This document shows positions 32,366-44,902 of a stretch of 64,000 bases of DNA, piece after piece (position 1 is the stretch's first letter; each line of letters begins with the position of its first letter). The notes below the pieces were generated by a model. That model did not search any database, was not told the origin of the DNA, and worked only from the letters and a program-made list of their open reading frames with translations. Made by a program: the position numbers and the translations under genes. Origin of the DNA: Dactylis glomerata (lineage: Eukaryota > Streptophyta > Magnoliopsida > Poales > Poaceae); assembly GCA_007115705.1 (NCBI GenBank), contig QXEO01000222.1, forward strand, positions 3,103,176 to 3,167,175. The letters are read 5' to 3'.

Positions 32366-34062
32366 TAGGCAAACGGCCCTATGTCATCTTTTACCCCTTC
32401 TAGCGATCTGCCACGTGTAGGTCTCGGATGCCGGACGTCGGCAGGGGATTTGTGTACCGCTGGCGGACTGCAGATTTGACTATAGCCGACGATCACCTCC
32501 GAGTCGCCTACCCTCATCACCTACTGCATCATCCTGCAAACTTTGAACACACAAAGCGGCATTGTGAATTGTGCGCGATATGGGTGGAATCGTTGGACCT
32601 TGTGCAGCTTAAGCCTTCTGGGAAGGTCTGACTGAGGGAGCCGAACCTGGTCACACAGGAAAAAAATTCCTGAAGGAAAACCGCAACGGGCTGATCTGAG
32701 GTACAATTTTACTAAATAGAGTAATTATAAGAAATGTTTGCTAAAAACAATAAATGCGCCAAAAAGTGAAAATGGAGGGTGAAAGCCGGAATTCACTTTC
32801 AAATTATGATTTCTTTAATATGTTGTGGGTTACACCTAAAAAACAAATTTTTAGAACCTAAATTTGCATCCATGAGGACTTGAACATGTGTGGCTATATT
32901 TTTCATACACTCCTAAGCCAGCTAGGCTCACTCCTTAAATTGTGCATTTGTTTTTTTTTTCCCAGGCACGTAGCTAATTCTGGTAATGTTGTATCAATAT
33001 TGCGATAGGCATACTACTGACATTGACATGTGACTAAGTGTTGTTAAATCCATGTTGCTCAGTGGGCATTGTAGATCAAGAAGTATGTGCGAATTTTTGT
33101 CCTCACTGTCGACATCACATCAAGTTCTATGTTTCTTTTATTTGCAACTGTTTGTTAGTATTTCATATAATTTTCTCCGAAATAAGCCGTTAGTTACTTG
33201 TCTGATTGCATGAACTGGTAAAATATGAAAGTACGTGGCATATGTTGTTTCACCATACTTTCTTGTTAACATCGGTTCAATCAGTCAAATGTCTTTACTA
33301 CAGACAACAACCAAGAATACTAAACAAAGTAGTACCAAATATCTAAATGTGATTTCTCGTTGTCGAGGTTGCTATTTTGTTGCTTGATATGTGAGATCTT
33401 CGACAATAGAGTGTAGTGATGGGCAATGATTGCACTATTAGAAAGAACATATCAACGGATCAATGATTATAATGACAATGTACTTTAGTGAACCGAAACG
33501 ACGTTTCTCCCCCTCATGAATCAATAGTTTTATTTACCTATATAGTCTTAATCCTTGAAAAAACCGAGAGAACAAAATTTTCTCATCAACATGCAACTAT
33601 CTTTTTCTTTAAATAATTTACTACCCTTGGCCTCAGCTCCATGAACACACAAGACAACTAAATTGTTACAACGGAAATAAATATCGAATAAAAATATGCA
33701 AAGAGAGATGGTACATAACATCTTATTGATTCTTGATTAAGCAAAAGTCTTGCCATAAATATTTGCATTGGTAATTCGTCTCTGATGTCGTGGAAACTGC
33801 ACGTCTAGCTAGCAATTTGCTCATGATCCCACAAATCATTATTAGGCCCCTTGTCCTCAAAAGAGTTTCTCCAAGAAACCCACGATAACAAACCATCTCT
33901 ACCATACAAGAACCTAGGGGTTTCACTTAGATTTAAGGTGAGAATAAGAGGTAAATGATACCTTTAAGGAGATACACACATCCATCAATCGTCCCCGTTG
34001 TACGTAGTACCAGGCCACCAAAATTCAGACCAAGGCCAAGATATGTCGGTGTTCCTAGCTAG
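32366..34062. other. Intergenic, no gene recognised
   Basis: AT-rich beyond 32700. ORFs at 32428-32631 and 33723-33926 are short and lack family features. 34063-34067 (GTTAT) is the left TSD of the next element. Confidence 0.5.
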
Positions 34063-34067
34063 GTTAT

Positions 34068-35753
34068 TGATGGGTTCATAGCATAGAAAACAAAAAAATT
34101 CCTACGCATGAACACAAAACTAGCCAAGAACATCTACGAGATGGTAGCAACGGAGACTAACACTCGAATACCGGTAGCCGGGATTACGTTTCCGCACAAA
34201 CGTTGCTGATGGAGACTCGACGAAGATGCACGTAGTCAACGTAGTCGTTCACTTGACGTAATCGACGTACTGGTTCACTTGATGATCTCGAGATCGTGTA
34301 CACGGCGCCACAACCGGCGGCGTCTCCGTACTCGGTCACACGTACGGCTTGTTGTCGTCTCCTCCACGCCCTCGGTCCAGCGGGGCAGCGGAAGAAGGGA
34401 TCCGCCGGACACTCCAACACTCACTTCTCCAAGTGTGTGAATCTCAAACTAACAATCCGGCAGAGCTTCGCTAAGTCAAGACGGATTTGAGGCAGCAACT
34501 TTGCGGGAGAGGGGAAGAACCAAGTGTATGAATCATGAAGGAGAGGGGGGTTTATAGGGGAGGAGAGGGCAGCCCCCTTGGGGGGTGCGCCGGCCCCTAG
34601 GAGGAGGTCCTCCTCCTCATCATGGTGGTAACCCCCCCTTCATGGTGGTAACCCCCTCATCAACATGAGGTAACCCCCATTTTAATTTTGCATGACATTC
34701 ATGCTAATTAAAATTTACACTTATTGATTTAATAAAACATTTTTATTTCTTTAATATTTGTTAATTCATTCAATTAACAAACATTAAAAAATACACCCTT
34801 GAGTTATTTTGATATCCCGAAACAGTTTTGGTGCTTTTCTGAAACTACCCTCATGATGTCCTGTAATTCGATCGGAGTATCATATCCACTCAAAAATGAC
34901 GACGAACCTTAAGTGTGTCACCCTACAGTTCATGAATAACGTGGACATGATCGAGACTCCTCTCCGATCAATAATCATCAGCGGGATCTGGAAATCCATG
35001 ACGACTCCCACTTACTCAACGATGAACTAGTGATCGTGTGAAACAATAACGAACATAGTTAATTCCTTTTGTCTCACGATATTATTACTTGTCCGAGATC
35101 CGATCATTTGGTATCAACCATACCTAGTTCAATCTCATTCCCGACAAGTCTCTTTACTCGTTCCGTGATAATGCATTCACGTGACCTAGTCACATGCTTG
35201 CAAGCGATTCCAATGCAATATCACCGAGAAGGGCCCAGATAATATCTTCCCGTCATCGGGTCGGACAAATTCCACTCTTGATCCATGAGCCTCAACTAAT
35301 ACTTTCAGAATACCCAAATCAACCTTTATAATCACCCTGTTATGGTGTGACATTTGATATCATCAAAGCACTCTTCCGGTATCAGTGATTAACATGATCT
35401 CATGGTCTGAGGATTAGAACTATTTTGTATAAGTTTGATATAGCAATGAAACTTGATGACTTGATCGTATTGCTATTCGTACTATGGGTGTGAGTGTTCA
35501 TCACATCATTCTTCTAATAATATGACCCCATTATTAACAACATCCAATGTTCATGATCAGGAAACCTTGATCATCGGTTAATCAACGAGCTAGTATAAAA
35601 GAGAGGCTTTACTAGGAACCTTTTAGTTTATTAATCATATAAGTATTAATGTTTCCGATTAATACAATTCAAGCATGAGAAATAAACATCTTTTATGAAC
35701 ACGAAATAATATAATAACAACTTTATTATTGCCTCTCGGGCATATTACTTTCA
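34068..35753 (-). repeat. 3' LTR of the second copia element
   Basis: 1686 bp, TGATGGGTTC to CATATTACTTTCA on plus. The open frame near 34296-34490 is shared with the other LTR and is not a gene. Confidence 0.93.
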
Positions 35754-35825
35754 GTCTCCCACATGCACTAGAGTCAATAATCTAGATTACATAGTGATGA
35801 ATCTAACACCCATTGAGTTCTGGTG

Positions 35826-36282
35826 CTAATCATGTTTTGCCTTGGGGAGAGCTTTAGTCAATGGGTCTGCCACATTCAGATCCGTGTGTACTTTGCAAAT
35901 CTTTACATCACCATCCATGACATGTTCACGGATGAAGTGAAAATGGCGCTTCACATGCTTGAAGTTCTTGTGAGACCTTGGCTCCTGAGCATTGGCTATG
36001 GCACCATTGTTGTCACAATAGATAACCATTGGATCCAATGCACTTGAAACCACACCTAGTTCGGATATGAACTCCTTCATCCAAACTGCTTCCTGCGCCG
36101 CTTCCGAAGCAGCAACATATTCTGCCTCTGTAGTTGATCTCATCACCACGCTTTGCTTGGAACTCCTCCAGCTTATTGCTCCTCCATTCATAACAAATAC
36201 GTATCCGGATTGAGACTTAGAGTCATCCGGATCAGTGTCAAAGCTAGCATCGACGTAACAACTTGCGACGAGCTCTTCTTCA
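35826..36282 (-). pseudogene. Copia RNase H domain, C-terminal polyprotein end
   Basis: The minus strand reads a well-kept RNase H: DASFDTD, GYVF, the TEAEY block, CDN and the ADPLTKALP end, stopping at 35826. It continues upstream only as far as the solo LTR at 36283. The longer ORF reported up to 36689 is a chimera of this domain with LTR sequence. No stop interrupts this part. Confidence 0.9.
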
Positions 36283-37951
36283 TGCTGGTGCCAAGTTGAC
36301 GCGTAGCAGACGGTCCTAGTGCGTGGTGAATAACCAGCCCGTTGGGAACCCCAAGAGGAAGGTGTGATGAGTATAGCAGCTAGTTTTCCCTCAGTTAAGA
36401 AACCAAGGTTTAATCGTTCTTGGAGAGGAGAGACAAATGACTGAAGGTGATGCTTGCTAGCTTGCGACAGCTTCGGACAACTTATATATGGCGCCTCGTC
36501 CAAGCTTTGCTTGCTAGCTGCAACGTGGAACCTGCACACAACACAACCAAGTACTTCGTTCCCAACTTGCGATGAGGTTGTCAATCTCACCGGTTTGCTT
36601 GAAACAAAGGTTATGAGCGTATCGAGTGGAAAACAATAGAGTATGCGAGTAAAGTAAACAGTGCGAGTAAAGTAAACAGGTGATAGCAATATGATGGAAA
36701 TAGGACCGGGGTCCAGAGTTCACTAGTGGTGTCTCTCCATAAGATAAATAACACATGTTGGGTAAACAAATTACAGTTGGGCAATTGATAAAATAAAGAT
36801 AAACGTGATATGTCAAGAAGATCACTATGAGATTTACTCTGGGCAATACAATAAAATACATAGACCACCATCCAACTGCATCTATGACTAATAATCCACT
36901 CACGGGGATATCGTCCGAATACCCCATGAGTATTAAGTTGCGAACAACAGATAATTGCATTAAGCAAAGTGTGTAATGTAAACAAAGCATATGCCCTTGA
37001 GCATATGAATGTTGTTTTCTCCCTAGTAGCAACAACACATCTACAACCTTAGAGGTTTATGTCACTCCCCCAGGTTAAATAGAGGCATGAACCCACTATC
37101 GAGCATAAATACCCCCTCTTGGAGTCACTAGCAACTACTCGGCCAAGATAGCTACTAACAACGGAGAGCATGCAAGATCATAAATAACATAGAGATAACA
37201 AAAGATAATATTCAGTATAGCAACTCAATCATAAACACCAATATTCATCGGATCCCAACAAACCAAACATGTAGAATTACATAACGGTGATCTCAATCAT
37301 GTAGGACAGCTCATGAGATCTAAACATGAAGCACATGGTGGAGAAGACAACCATCTAGCTACTGCTATGGACCCATGGTCCAAGGTAGACTACTCACTCA
37401 TCGCTCCGGAGGCAAGCATGGCGATGAAGAAGACCTCCGGTGGCGATTCCCCTCTCCGGCAGGGTGCCGGGAAGAGCTTCTGGACCCTCCCGATCTTCGG
37501 GTCGACGGCGGCGGTGGATCGCGATGTGTTCTGGAAAAGTGATCGGGTGCTTAGGTTTTTTCCGTCAGGGGGTCTTTATAGGCGAAGGGGCGATGTCAGA
37601 GGAGGGGCTAGGTGCCCTCATGCCAGGGTGGCGCGGCCCAGGCCCTGGCCGCACCAGCCCTGCGTGTGGGGCCCTGGTGGCCCCCCTCCTACTCTCCTTT
37701 GGATCTCTGGAAGCTTCCGGGTAAAATAAGACTTTAGGAACTTGTTTCGTCCAATTCCGAGAATATTTCCTGTGCATCACTTCTGAAACACAAAAACAGC
37801 AAAAAACAGGGAACTGGCACTATGGCAACTTGTTAATAGGTTAGTTCCGGAAAATGCATAAAAGTGCCACGAAGTGTAACGAAACAGTAGGCAAATGGTG
37901 TAAAAACAAGCATGGAGCATCAAAAATTATAGATACGTTGGAGACGTATCA
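36283..37951 (-). mobile_element. Gypsy solo LTR nested in the copia RNase H gene
   Basis: 1669 bp, related to the LTRs at 38109 and 44903 and to the plus-strand LTRs at 18798 and 24149. Ends TG...TCA; exact TSD CTTCA at 36278-36282 and 37952-37956. No interior is present, so it arose by LTR-LTR recombination. Confidence 0.9.
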
Positions 37952-37956
37952 CTTCA

Positions 37957-38108
37957 CCACCATATACGAGAAACATATCCTTAGTCCTTCGTAAGTACTT
38001 AAGGATATTCTTGACCACCGTCCATTGTTCCAAACCTGGATCAGATTGGTACCTACTAGTCAAACTAATAGCATGTGCCACATCCGGTCTTGTACATAAC
38101 ATGGCATG
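37957..38108 (-). pseudogene. Copia RT C-terminal / RNase H link fragment
   Basis: The minus strand reads MLCTRPDVAHAISL, then ILKYLRRTKDMFLVYGGE, the standard copia stretch between RT and RNase H. It joins in frame with 46500-46921 on one side and with the RNase H block on the other once the insertions and one TSD each are set aside. Confidence 0.9.
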
Positions 38109-39706
38109 TGATGCTTCAGGTGAATGTGGCAACAGACAGTCCTTGTGCGTGGTGAATGACCAGCCCGTTGGGAACCCCAAGAGGAAGGTATGATGAGTGT
38201 AGCGGCTAGTTTTCCCTCAGTTAAGAAACCAAGGTTTAATGTCGATCTTGAAGAAGAGAGACGGTGACGACTGAAGGTGTTTGTGGAACCTGCACACACA
38301 CAAACAAATACTTTGTCCCCAACTTGCGATGAGGTTGTCAATCTCACCGGTTTGCTTGAAACAAAGGTTATGAGTGTATCGAGTGGAAAACAGTAGTAAT
38401 ATGCGAGTAAAGTAAACAGTGCGGGAAAAGGTAAACAGGTGATTGCAATATGATTAAAATAGGACCGGGGTCCACAGTTCACTAGTGATGTCTCTCCATA
38501 GATAAATAACATGCTGGGTAAACAAATTACAGTTGGGCAATTGATAGAATAAAGATAACGTGATATGTCAAGAAGATCACTATGAGATTTACTCTGGGCA
38601 TTACAACAAAATACATAGACCGCCATCCAACTGCATCTATGACTAATAATCCACCCCCGGGGATATCATCCGAACACCCTAGAAGTATTAAGTTGCGAAC
38701 AACAGATAATTGCATTAAGCAAAGTGTGTAATGTAAACAAAGCATATGCCCTTGAGCATATGAATGTTGTTTTCTCCCTAGTAGCAACAGCACATCTACC
38801 ACCTTAGAGGTTTCTGTCACTCCCCCAGGTGAAATAGAGACATGAACCCACTATCGAGCATAAATACCCCCTCTTGGAGTCACTAGCAACTACTCGGCCA
38901 AGATAGCTACTAACAACGGAGAGCATGCAAGATCATAAACAACATAGAGATAACAAAAGATATAATTCAGTACAGCAACTTAATCATAAACACCAATATT
39001 CATCGGATCCCAACAAACCAACATCATAGAATTACATAACGGTGATCTCAATCATGTAGGGCAGCTCATGAGATCTAAACATGAAGCACATGGTGGAGAA
39101 GACAACCATCTAGCTACTGCTATGGACCCATAGTCCAAGGTAGACTACTCACTCATCGCTCCGGAGGCAAGCATGGCGATGAAGAAGACCTCCGGTGGCG
39201 ATTCCCCTCTCCGGCAGGGTGCCGGGAAGAGCTTCTGGACCCTCCCGATCTTCGGGTCGACGGCGGCGGCGGATCGCGATGTATTCTGGAAAACTGATCG
39301 GGGCCTTAGGTTTTTCTCATCGGGGGGTACTTGTAGGCGAAAGGGCGATGTCAGAGGGGGTCCCATGTCCCCTCACACGTGGGTGGCGCGGCCAGGCCCC
39401 TGGCCGCGCCGCCTGTGTGTGTGGGGCCCACGTGGCCCTACTCCTTCTCTCCTTCGGATGTTTGGAAGCTTCCAGGTAAAATATGACTTCAGGAACTTGT
39501 TTCGTCCAATTCCAAGAATATTTCCTGTGTATCACTTCTGAAACACAAAAACAGCAGAAAACAGGAAACTGGCACTGTGGCACTTCGTTAATAGGTTAGT
39601 TCCGGAAAATGTATAAAAGTACCACTAAGTGTAACGAAACAATAGGCAAATGATGTAAAAACAAGCATGGAGCATCAAAAATTATAGATACGTTTGAGAC
39701 GTATCA
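38109..39706 (-). repeat. 3' LTR of the minus-strand gypsy element
   Basis: 1598 bp; ends ...GAGACGTATCA. Near-identical to 44903-46499. ORFs inside both LTRs are shadows. Confidence 0.93.
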
Positions 39707-42640
39707 AGCATCCCCAAGCTTAACTCCTGCTCGTCCTCGAGTAGGTAAGTGATAACAAAGAATAATTTTTGAGGTGACAAGCACCTACACAATCTTGATC
39801 ATATATGTAAGCATTGGTGAGCTGGGATCAATAGAACTTAAAACATGGGCATGAAAGATATAATCATGACAATAAGAACTTAGCAACCATGTTGTAAACA
39901 TGTAAATGAACACAAACAAAAGATCATGATAATGAAACAATGAAAGTCAAACGTGTGTTCAAATCATAAGGAAAAATATACAAAAGGTTTTCAGCTTGTC
40001 CTTCAAAGAGAGCAAAACATAAATGCATAGGACACCTCAAAGTTTAAGAGGGCGACTAGATACAAATAATTTAAGAACAAGTGAAACCAACAATATGAGT
40101 CAATCAATGAACTTTGGGACAATGCATATCACACTAAGAATGACAACTATGCTCTCTTAATGGTGCATAAAGAAAGAAGGTGGTGACTCAACATAAAAGT
40201 AAAAGAAAGGCCCTTCGCAGAGGGAAGCAGTGATTGCAAGTTTTATAACCTTCAAAAATTATGGTACTTACCGGCTTTGAGCTCTCATTGCCCCCATCAT
40301 AAGCATCTTGAATGGTTAAAGTTAATGCGAGAACAATTATGATGCATATGCTTGACAAATCATAAGTTGAAAACCTCGTGTCCCGTGAATACGAGTACCC
40401 AAACCTCATGCTACTTTACTTAGAGTCCCAAGCAAGGCTCTTGTCATTGTAAGTATATGCATATCATTGAGAACCGCCAATGGGGTACCTCCGTGCCCGA
40501 TGACATGGAACAAGCCCACAGCAAAATGACAGGACAAGCAGACAATGAACACCTCGACATCTCTTTTATTTGCTATATTGTTTAGCTTTTTATTGTGAGA
40601 TGCGTCGTCGAATGTTCACCATGGGTATGCTGCAAATTTCCACCATGAATTATGCATGGCTTAGATTGGCGGCCCGGCGTTTCCCTAACACATATAAAAA
40701 CTCCATAATCCTCACAAGATTCCCAATTCATTTCACACAGCGGGCATCCATAAACAAAAGATCACGATATCAACTCAAATAAGAAGTGCAATGTTGAAAG
40801 CTTGCCCCATGACAGCATGGCTGGGCTAGAATCCAACTTACAACTTGCAAGCATAACAACTCAACATAAAAGACCACAATGTCAAATTTTTAAGAACAGG
40901 AAAAAGTAAAGTGTGCCTTCCGGTTCGTGAGAGCTTTACTAACCGAGTTTCGTATAACACTGGTAAGAGTTTAATTTGAAGAGAAAATAAAAGCAAGTCA
41001 AATTTACTTGGAATAGCAAATTGCTAGTAGGTATGTATGGTGGACACAATGGAAAACTTTGGCTTTTAGGAGTTGGATGCACGAGTAGAGCTCATACTCA
41101 GTACAAGGTGAGGGCTAGCAAAAGACTGGGAGCGACCAACTAAGAGAGCAATAATGGCCATAATCATGCAAAGCGACAAAGCGACATTAAAAGAAGCATA
41201 CGATGGCATCAAAAGTCAAAAACTAAATGATCATGAAGGCTAATGGCGACTTTGTAAGAGTCTAACATGTGTGAGCATGCGCCAAGTCAACCCAAATAAA
41301 GCATCAAGGAGAAAACCAAAATAATGCTTCCATACAATAAAAACAACGCATGATTTTTTCAAAGGCTCATTAAGCAATCTCAGTTATTTGAGACAAGTCA
41401 TGCTACAGAAAAACCACTAAGCATACTATCAAAAAGACATCAAGCATGACATGAAAAAGCCTAAGCCGCAGTCTACACAAGCTCCTTCGTGTACCACTAT
41501 TTTGCACAAAGCTTTTTCTCTTTTCCAACACCATTTGAAATTTTTATAAACACCTCTTTTGATGAAAACCAATAAAGATCAGAGGCAAAAATACACCTTG
41601 ATGAAAAGATATGACAAGATCTGAACGCATATCAAGGCGAAAACGAAAACCAAAAGCAGTAGCAGAAAAAGTAGAACGCTCGATTTTTAATAAGAGTGAA
41701 AACTAGAGCGTTCTTTGCAAATGAAAACGAGTACATCTCCTCCAAAGGAAATTTGTTGGGGTCCAACCATTTATTGCAGCAAACAAACAAACTAAACCAA
41801 CTAAGAAAACTAAAACAACTGACGCTCCAAGAAAAACACATAGTGCATGAAGCAATAAAAATATAGTGTCTTGAAAGGTGACCTGATTTTTGCCGATGAA
41901 GAAGGGGTGCCTCGGGGGCATCCCCAAGCTTTGATGCTTGTACTTCTTGGATATTTCTTGGGGTGATGCATGGGCATCCCCAAGCTTGAGCTTTTGTCCA
42001 TTCTTCAACTCATCTCATCATTCTCCAATTCCTACACTTGAAAACTTCCTTCATACAAAACTAAACACAATTCTATTAGCAACATTAGTGTAAGCATAAA
42101 ATATATTCAACCTCTTTTAGCTTCAGGTTTCAACCCAAAACCACCACATATAAAGTATATACTACTGTAGCAACTTCCACAAGAGTTCCATGATAAAAAA
42201 GAACTCAAAAGAAAGCGATAAAGTGGCAAAAACAAATATTGGCAGAAATCTGTCAAAACTGGACAGCTGATAATGGACGAATTTTTTAGGGATTTTCCGT
42301 TGCTCAAATCAAAAAGTGTTCCACTAAGAAAAGTTTGGATATAACCTGGGGCATATGCACAAGAAATCGCAGGTCCAAAAGATAAACAGAGAATTTTCAC
42401 GAATTTTTACGCTGCAGCACCGAAAACAGTTTCAGGACAGCAATAACCCCAAATCTTTACCTCACTCAAATTAGAGGCTTCTCTTGGCACAAAAACGAAA
42501 TAAACAAGATAAGGAGAGGTCATTACAGTAGTAATGACTTCCAAGACTCAAATAAAAGAAAAAGTACTGAAAAGTAAACAATGGGTTATCTCCCAAGAGT
42601 GCTTTTCTTTAACGCCTTTGAGCTAGGCGCAGAAAATTGC
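39707..42640 (-). other. Untranslated 3' region of the gypsy element
   Basis: No ORF of note. It is conserved with 21215-24148 in the plus-strand gypsy element. Confidence 0.75.
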
Positions 42641-42643
42641 GAA

Positions 42644-44707
42644 TCAAGTAATATCAAGTGATGAAGCATCAAGCTCATAATTTGCTCTAAGAATAGAGTC
42701 AAAAGGTAATTTCTTTCTTTTCCTAGGGAAGTGTTCCATACCTTTCTTTAGCGGGAATTGATACTTGATAGTGCCTTCCCTCATATCAATGATAGCACCT
42801 ACAGTTCGAAGAAAGGGTCTTCCCAAAATAATAGGACATGAAGCATGGCATTCAACGTCCATAACAAGAAAATCAACGGGAACAAGGTTATTGTTAACCA
42901 CAATAAGAACATCATTAATCCTTCCCAAAGGTTTCTTCTTAGCAACATCAGCAATAGGAACATCAAAATAACACTTTTCAAGCGGTGGTAAATCAAGCAT
43001 GTCATAAATCTTTCTAGGCATGATAGAAATACTAGCACCTAGATCACATAAAGCATGGCAATCATAACCATTAACATGCATATCAATGATGGGTTCCCAA
43101 CCATCTTCTAACTTCTTGGGAACAGAGGCTTTTTGCTTCAACTTTTCATCCCTAATCTTTATAAGAGCATTGGTAATATGCTTAGTAAAAGCAATATTTA
43201 AAGAACTAGCATTGGGAGTCAAAGCAAGCTTTTGCAAGAACAAAATTACTTCAGATATATTGCAGCCATCAACATCAAAATCATTAAAAGAAATAGAGCT
43301 ATCATCTCCCACACTCCGAAAAATTTCAGCACTCTTTTGAGAAAAAGTTTTGGCAGTTTTAGGTTTTTTAGCACAAGGAGTGGGAGTTTTCTCTACACCG
43401 ATCAAAGTAAGAGGATTGCTATCAGTAGGAGCAACATCATTAGAGGTAGTAATAGTACATACCTTCATCTCTCTAGCCATCTCATCTTCTCTTTCCCACC
43501 TGGCATGCAATTCCGCTAACAATCTAATATTTTTATCAATTCCAACTTGGGTAGCATTAGCGGCAGCAACAACATTGCTCACATTCACATCATTAGGAAA
43601 CACTTTTAATTTCAGAAGTTCAACATCATGAGCAAGGCTATCAACTTTAGAAGCAAGAATATCAATTTTGCCTAACTTTTCCTCAACAGACTTGTTAAAA
43701 GCAGTTTGCTTACCGATGAAGTCCTTGAGCATTACCTCAAGCTCGGAGGGCGTGGCCCTAGTGTTGTTGTAGGAGTTACCATAAGAATTACCATAACCAT
43801 TACCATTGGTAGAAGGATACGGCCTATAATTGTTACTAGCAAAATTGTTCCTATAAGCATTGTTGTTAAAATTATTATTTCTAATGAAATTCACATCAAC
43901 TTGCTCTTCTTGAGCAACCAAAGAGGCCAAAGGAACATTATTAGGATCAACATGAGTCCTATCATTGGCAAGCATAGCCATAATTGTATCAATCTTATCA
44001 CTCAAGGAAGAGGTTTCCTCAACAGAATTTACCTTCTTACCTTGTGGAGCTCTCTCGGTGTGCCATTCGGAATAATTTACCATCATGTTGTCGAGTAGCT
44101 TTGATGCGGCGCCCAAGGTAAGGGACATAAAAGTGCCTCCAGCAGCTGAATCAAGTAGGTTCCTTGAAGAAAAATTCAGTCCTGCATAAAAAGTTTGGAT
44201 AATCATCCAAGTAGTCAGTCCATGAGTGGGGCAATTCTTTACCATAGATTTCATTCTTTCCCAAGCTTGAGCAACATGTTCATTATCAAACTGAGTAAAC
44301 TTCATAATATTGCTACGCAACGATATAATCTTAGCAGGAGGATAATATCTACCAATAAAAGCATCCTTACACTTAGCCCATGAATCAATACTATTCTTAG
44401 TCAAAGACAGCAACCAATCTTTAGCTTTTCCTCTCAAAGAAAAAGGAAACAACTTGAGCTTAATAATATCACTATCAACATCCTTATATTTCTGCATCTC
44501 ACAAAGCTCAACAAAATTGTTGAGATGAGCTGCAGCATCTTCAGTACTAGCACCAGAAAATTGCTCTTTCATAACAAGGTTCAATAAAGCAGGCTTGATC
44601 TCATAAAAGGTGGTAGCAGGAACAGTTGGTGCAATAGGAGTGCAGATAAAATCACTATTGTTCGTGCTAGCAAAGTCACACAACTTGGTGTTTTCAGGAT
44701 TGGCCAT
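42644..44707 (-). CDS. Gypsy gag-protease polyprotein, intact
   Basis: 687 aa from ATG at 44707, about 200 nt inside the LTR. Residues about 60-180 carry the retrotransposon gag core (FSLRGKAKDWLLSL, WAKCKDAFIGRYYPP, AQAWERMKSMVKNCP). Residues 285-330 are rich in Asn and Tyr repeats; no CCHC zinc knuckle is seen. Residues 535-660 are a retroviral-type aspartic protease with the catalytic DLGAS at 555-559 (DLGA replaces the usual D-S/T-G) and an ILGRPFL flap-region block. It ends with no RT downstream, unlike the standard gag-pol. The intact frame agrees with a recent insertion. Function: capsid formation and self-processing. Confidence 0.93.
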   Translation of the reverse strand: MANPENTKLCDFASTNNSDFICTPIAPTVPATTFYEIKPALLNLVMKEQFSGASTEDAAAHLNNFVELCEMQKYKDVDSDIIKLKLFPFSLRGKAKDWLLSLTKNSIDSWAKCKDAFIGRYYPPAKIISLRSNIMKFTQFDNEHVAQAWERMKSMVKNCPTHGLTTWMIIQTFYAGLNFSSRNLLDSAAGGTFMSLTLGAASKLLDNMMVNYSEWHTERAPQGKKVNSVEETSSLSDKIDTIMAMLANDRTHVDPNNVPLASLVAQEEQVDVNFIRNNNFNNNAYRNNFASNNYRPYPSTNGNGYGNSYGNSYNNTRATPSELEVMLKDFIGKQTAFNKSVEEKLGKIDILASKVDSLAHDVELLKLKVFPNDVNVSNVVAAANATQVGIDKNIRLLAELHARWEREDEMAREMKVCTITTSNDVAPTDSNPLTLIGVEKTPTPCAKKPKTAKTFSQKSAEIFRSVGDDSSISFNDFDVDGCNISEVILFLQKLALTPNASSLNIAFTKHITNALIKIRDEKLKQKASVPKKLEDGWEPIIDMHVNGYDCHALCDLGASISIMPRKIYDMLDLPPLEKCYFDVPIADVAKKKPLGRINDVLIVVNNNLVPVDFLVMDVECHASCPIILGRPFLRTVGAIIDMREGTIKYQFPLKKGMEHFPRKRKKLPFDSILRANYELDASSLDIT

Positions 44708-44875
44708 TTCAGCAAAACGAAAGTAAACAAGTAAAAACAGCTACCAAGGATTCTAATTTTTTTGGGTTTTTGATATAAAAAGCAATGCAGGTAAAATAAA
44801 TAAAGTAAAGCAAAACAAATAACAAAGTAAAGAATGTGTGTGCGAAGAACTCCCCTCGCAGAAGTCTTCTCTCTT

Positions 44876-44892
44876 CCCCGGCAACGGCGCCA
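44876..44892 (-). other. Primer binding site, tRNA-Asp type
   Basis: The minus strand reads TGGCGCCGTTGCCGGGG, 10 nt from the LTR edge at 44903. Confidence 0.85.
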
Positions 44893-44902
44893 GAAAAGTA
44901 GC

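Noticed and set aside
35826..36689. A 287-aa minus-strand ORF as one gene
   Set aside because: Only the C-terminal half (to 36282) is copia RNase H; the N-terminal half is gypsy solo-LTR sequence read through by chance.
37313..37780. ORFs of 94-138 codons in the gypsy LTRs (also at 39173, 45966, 18921, 24369)
   Set aside because: The same GC-rich LTR segment repeated in each copy; the frames are not conserved as a protein.
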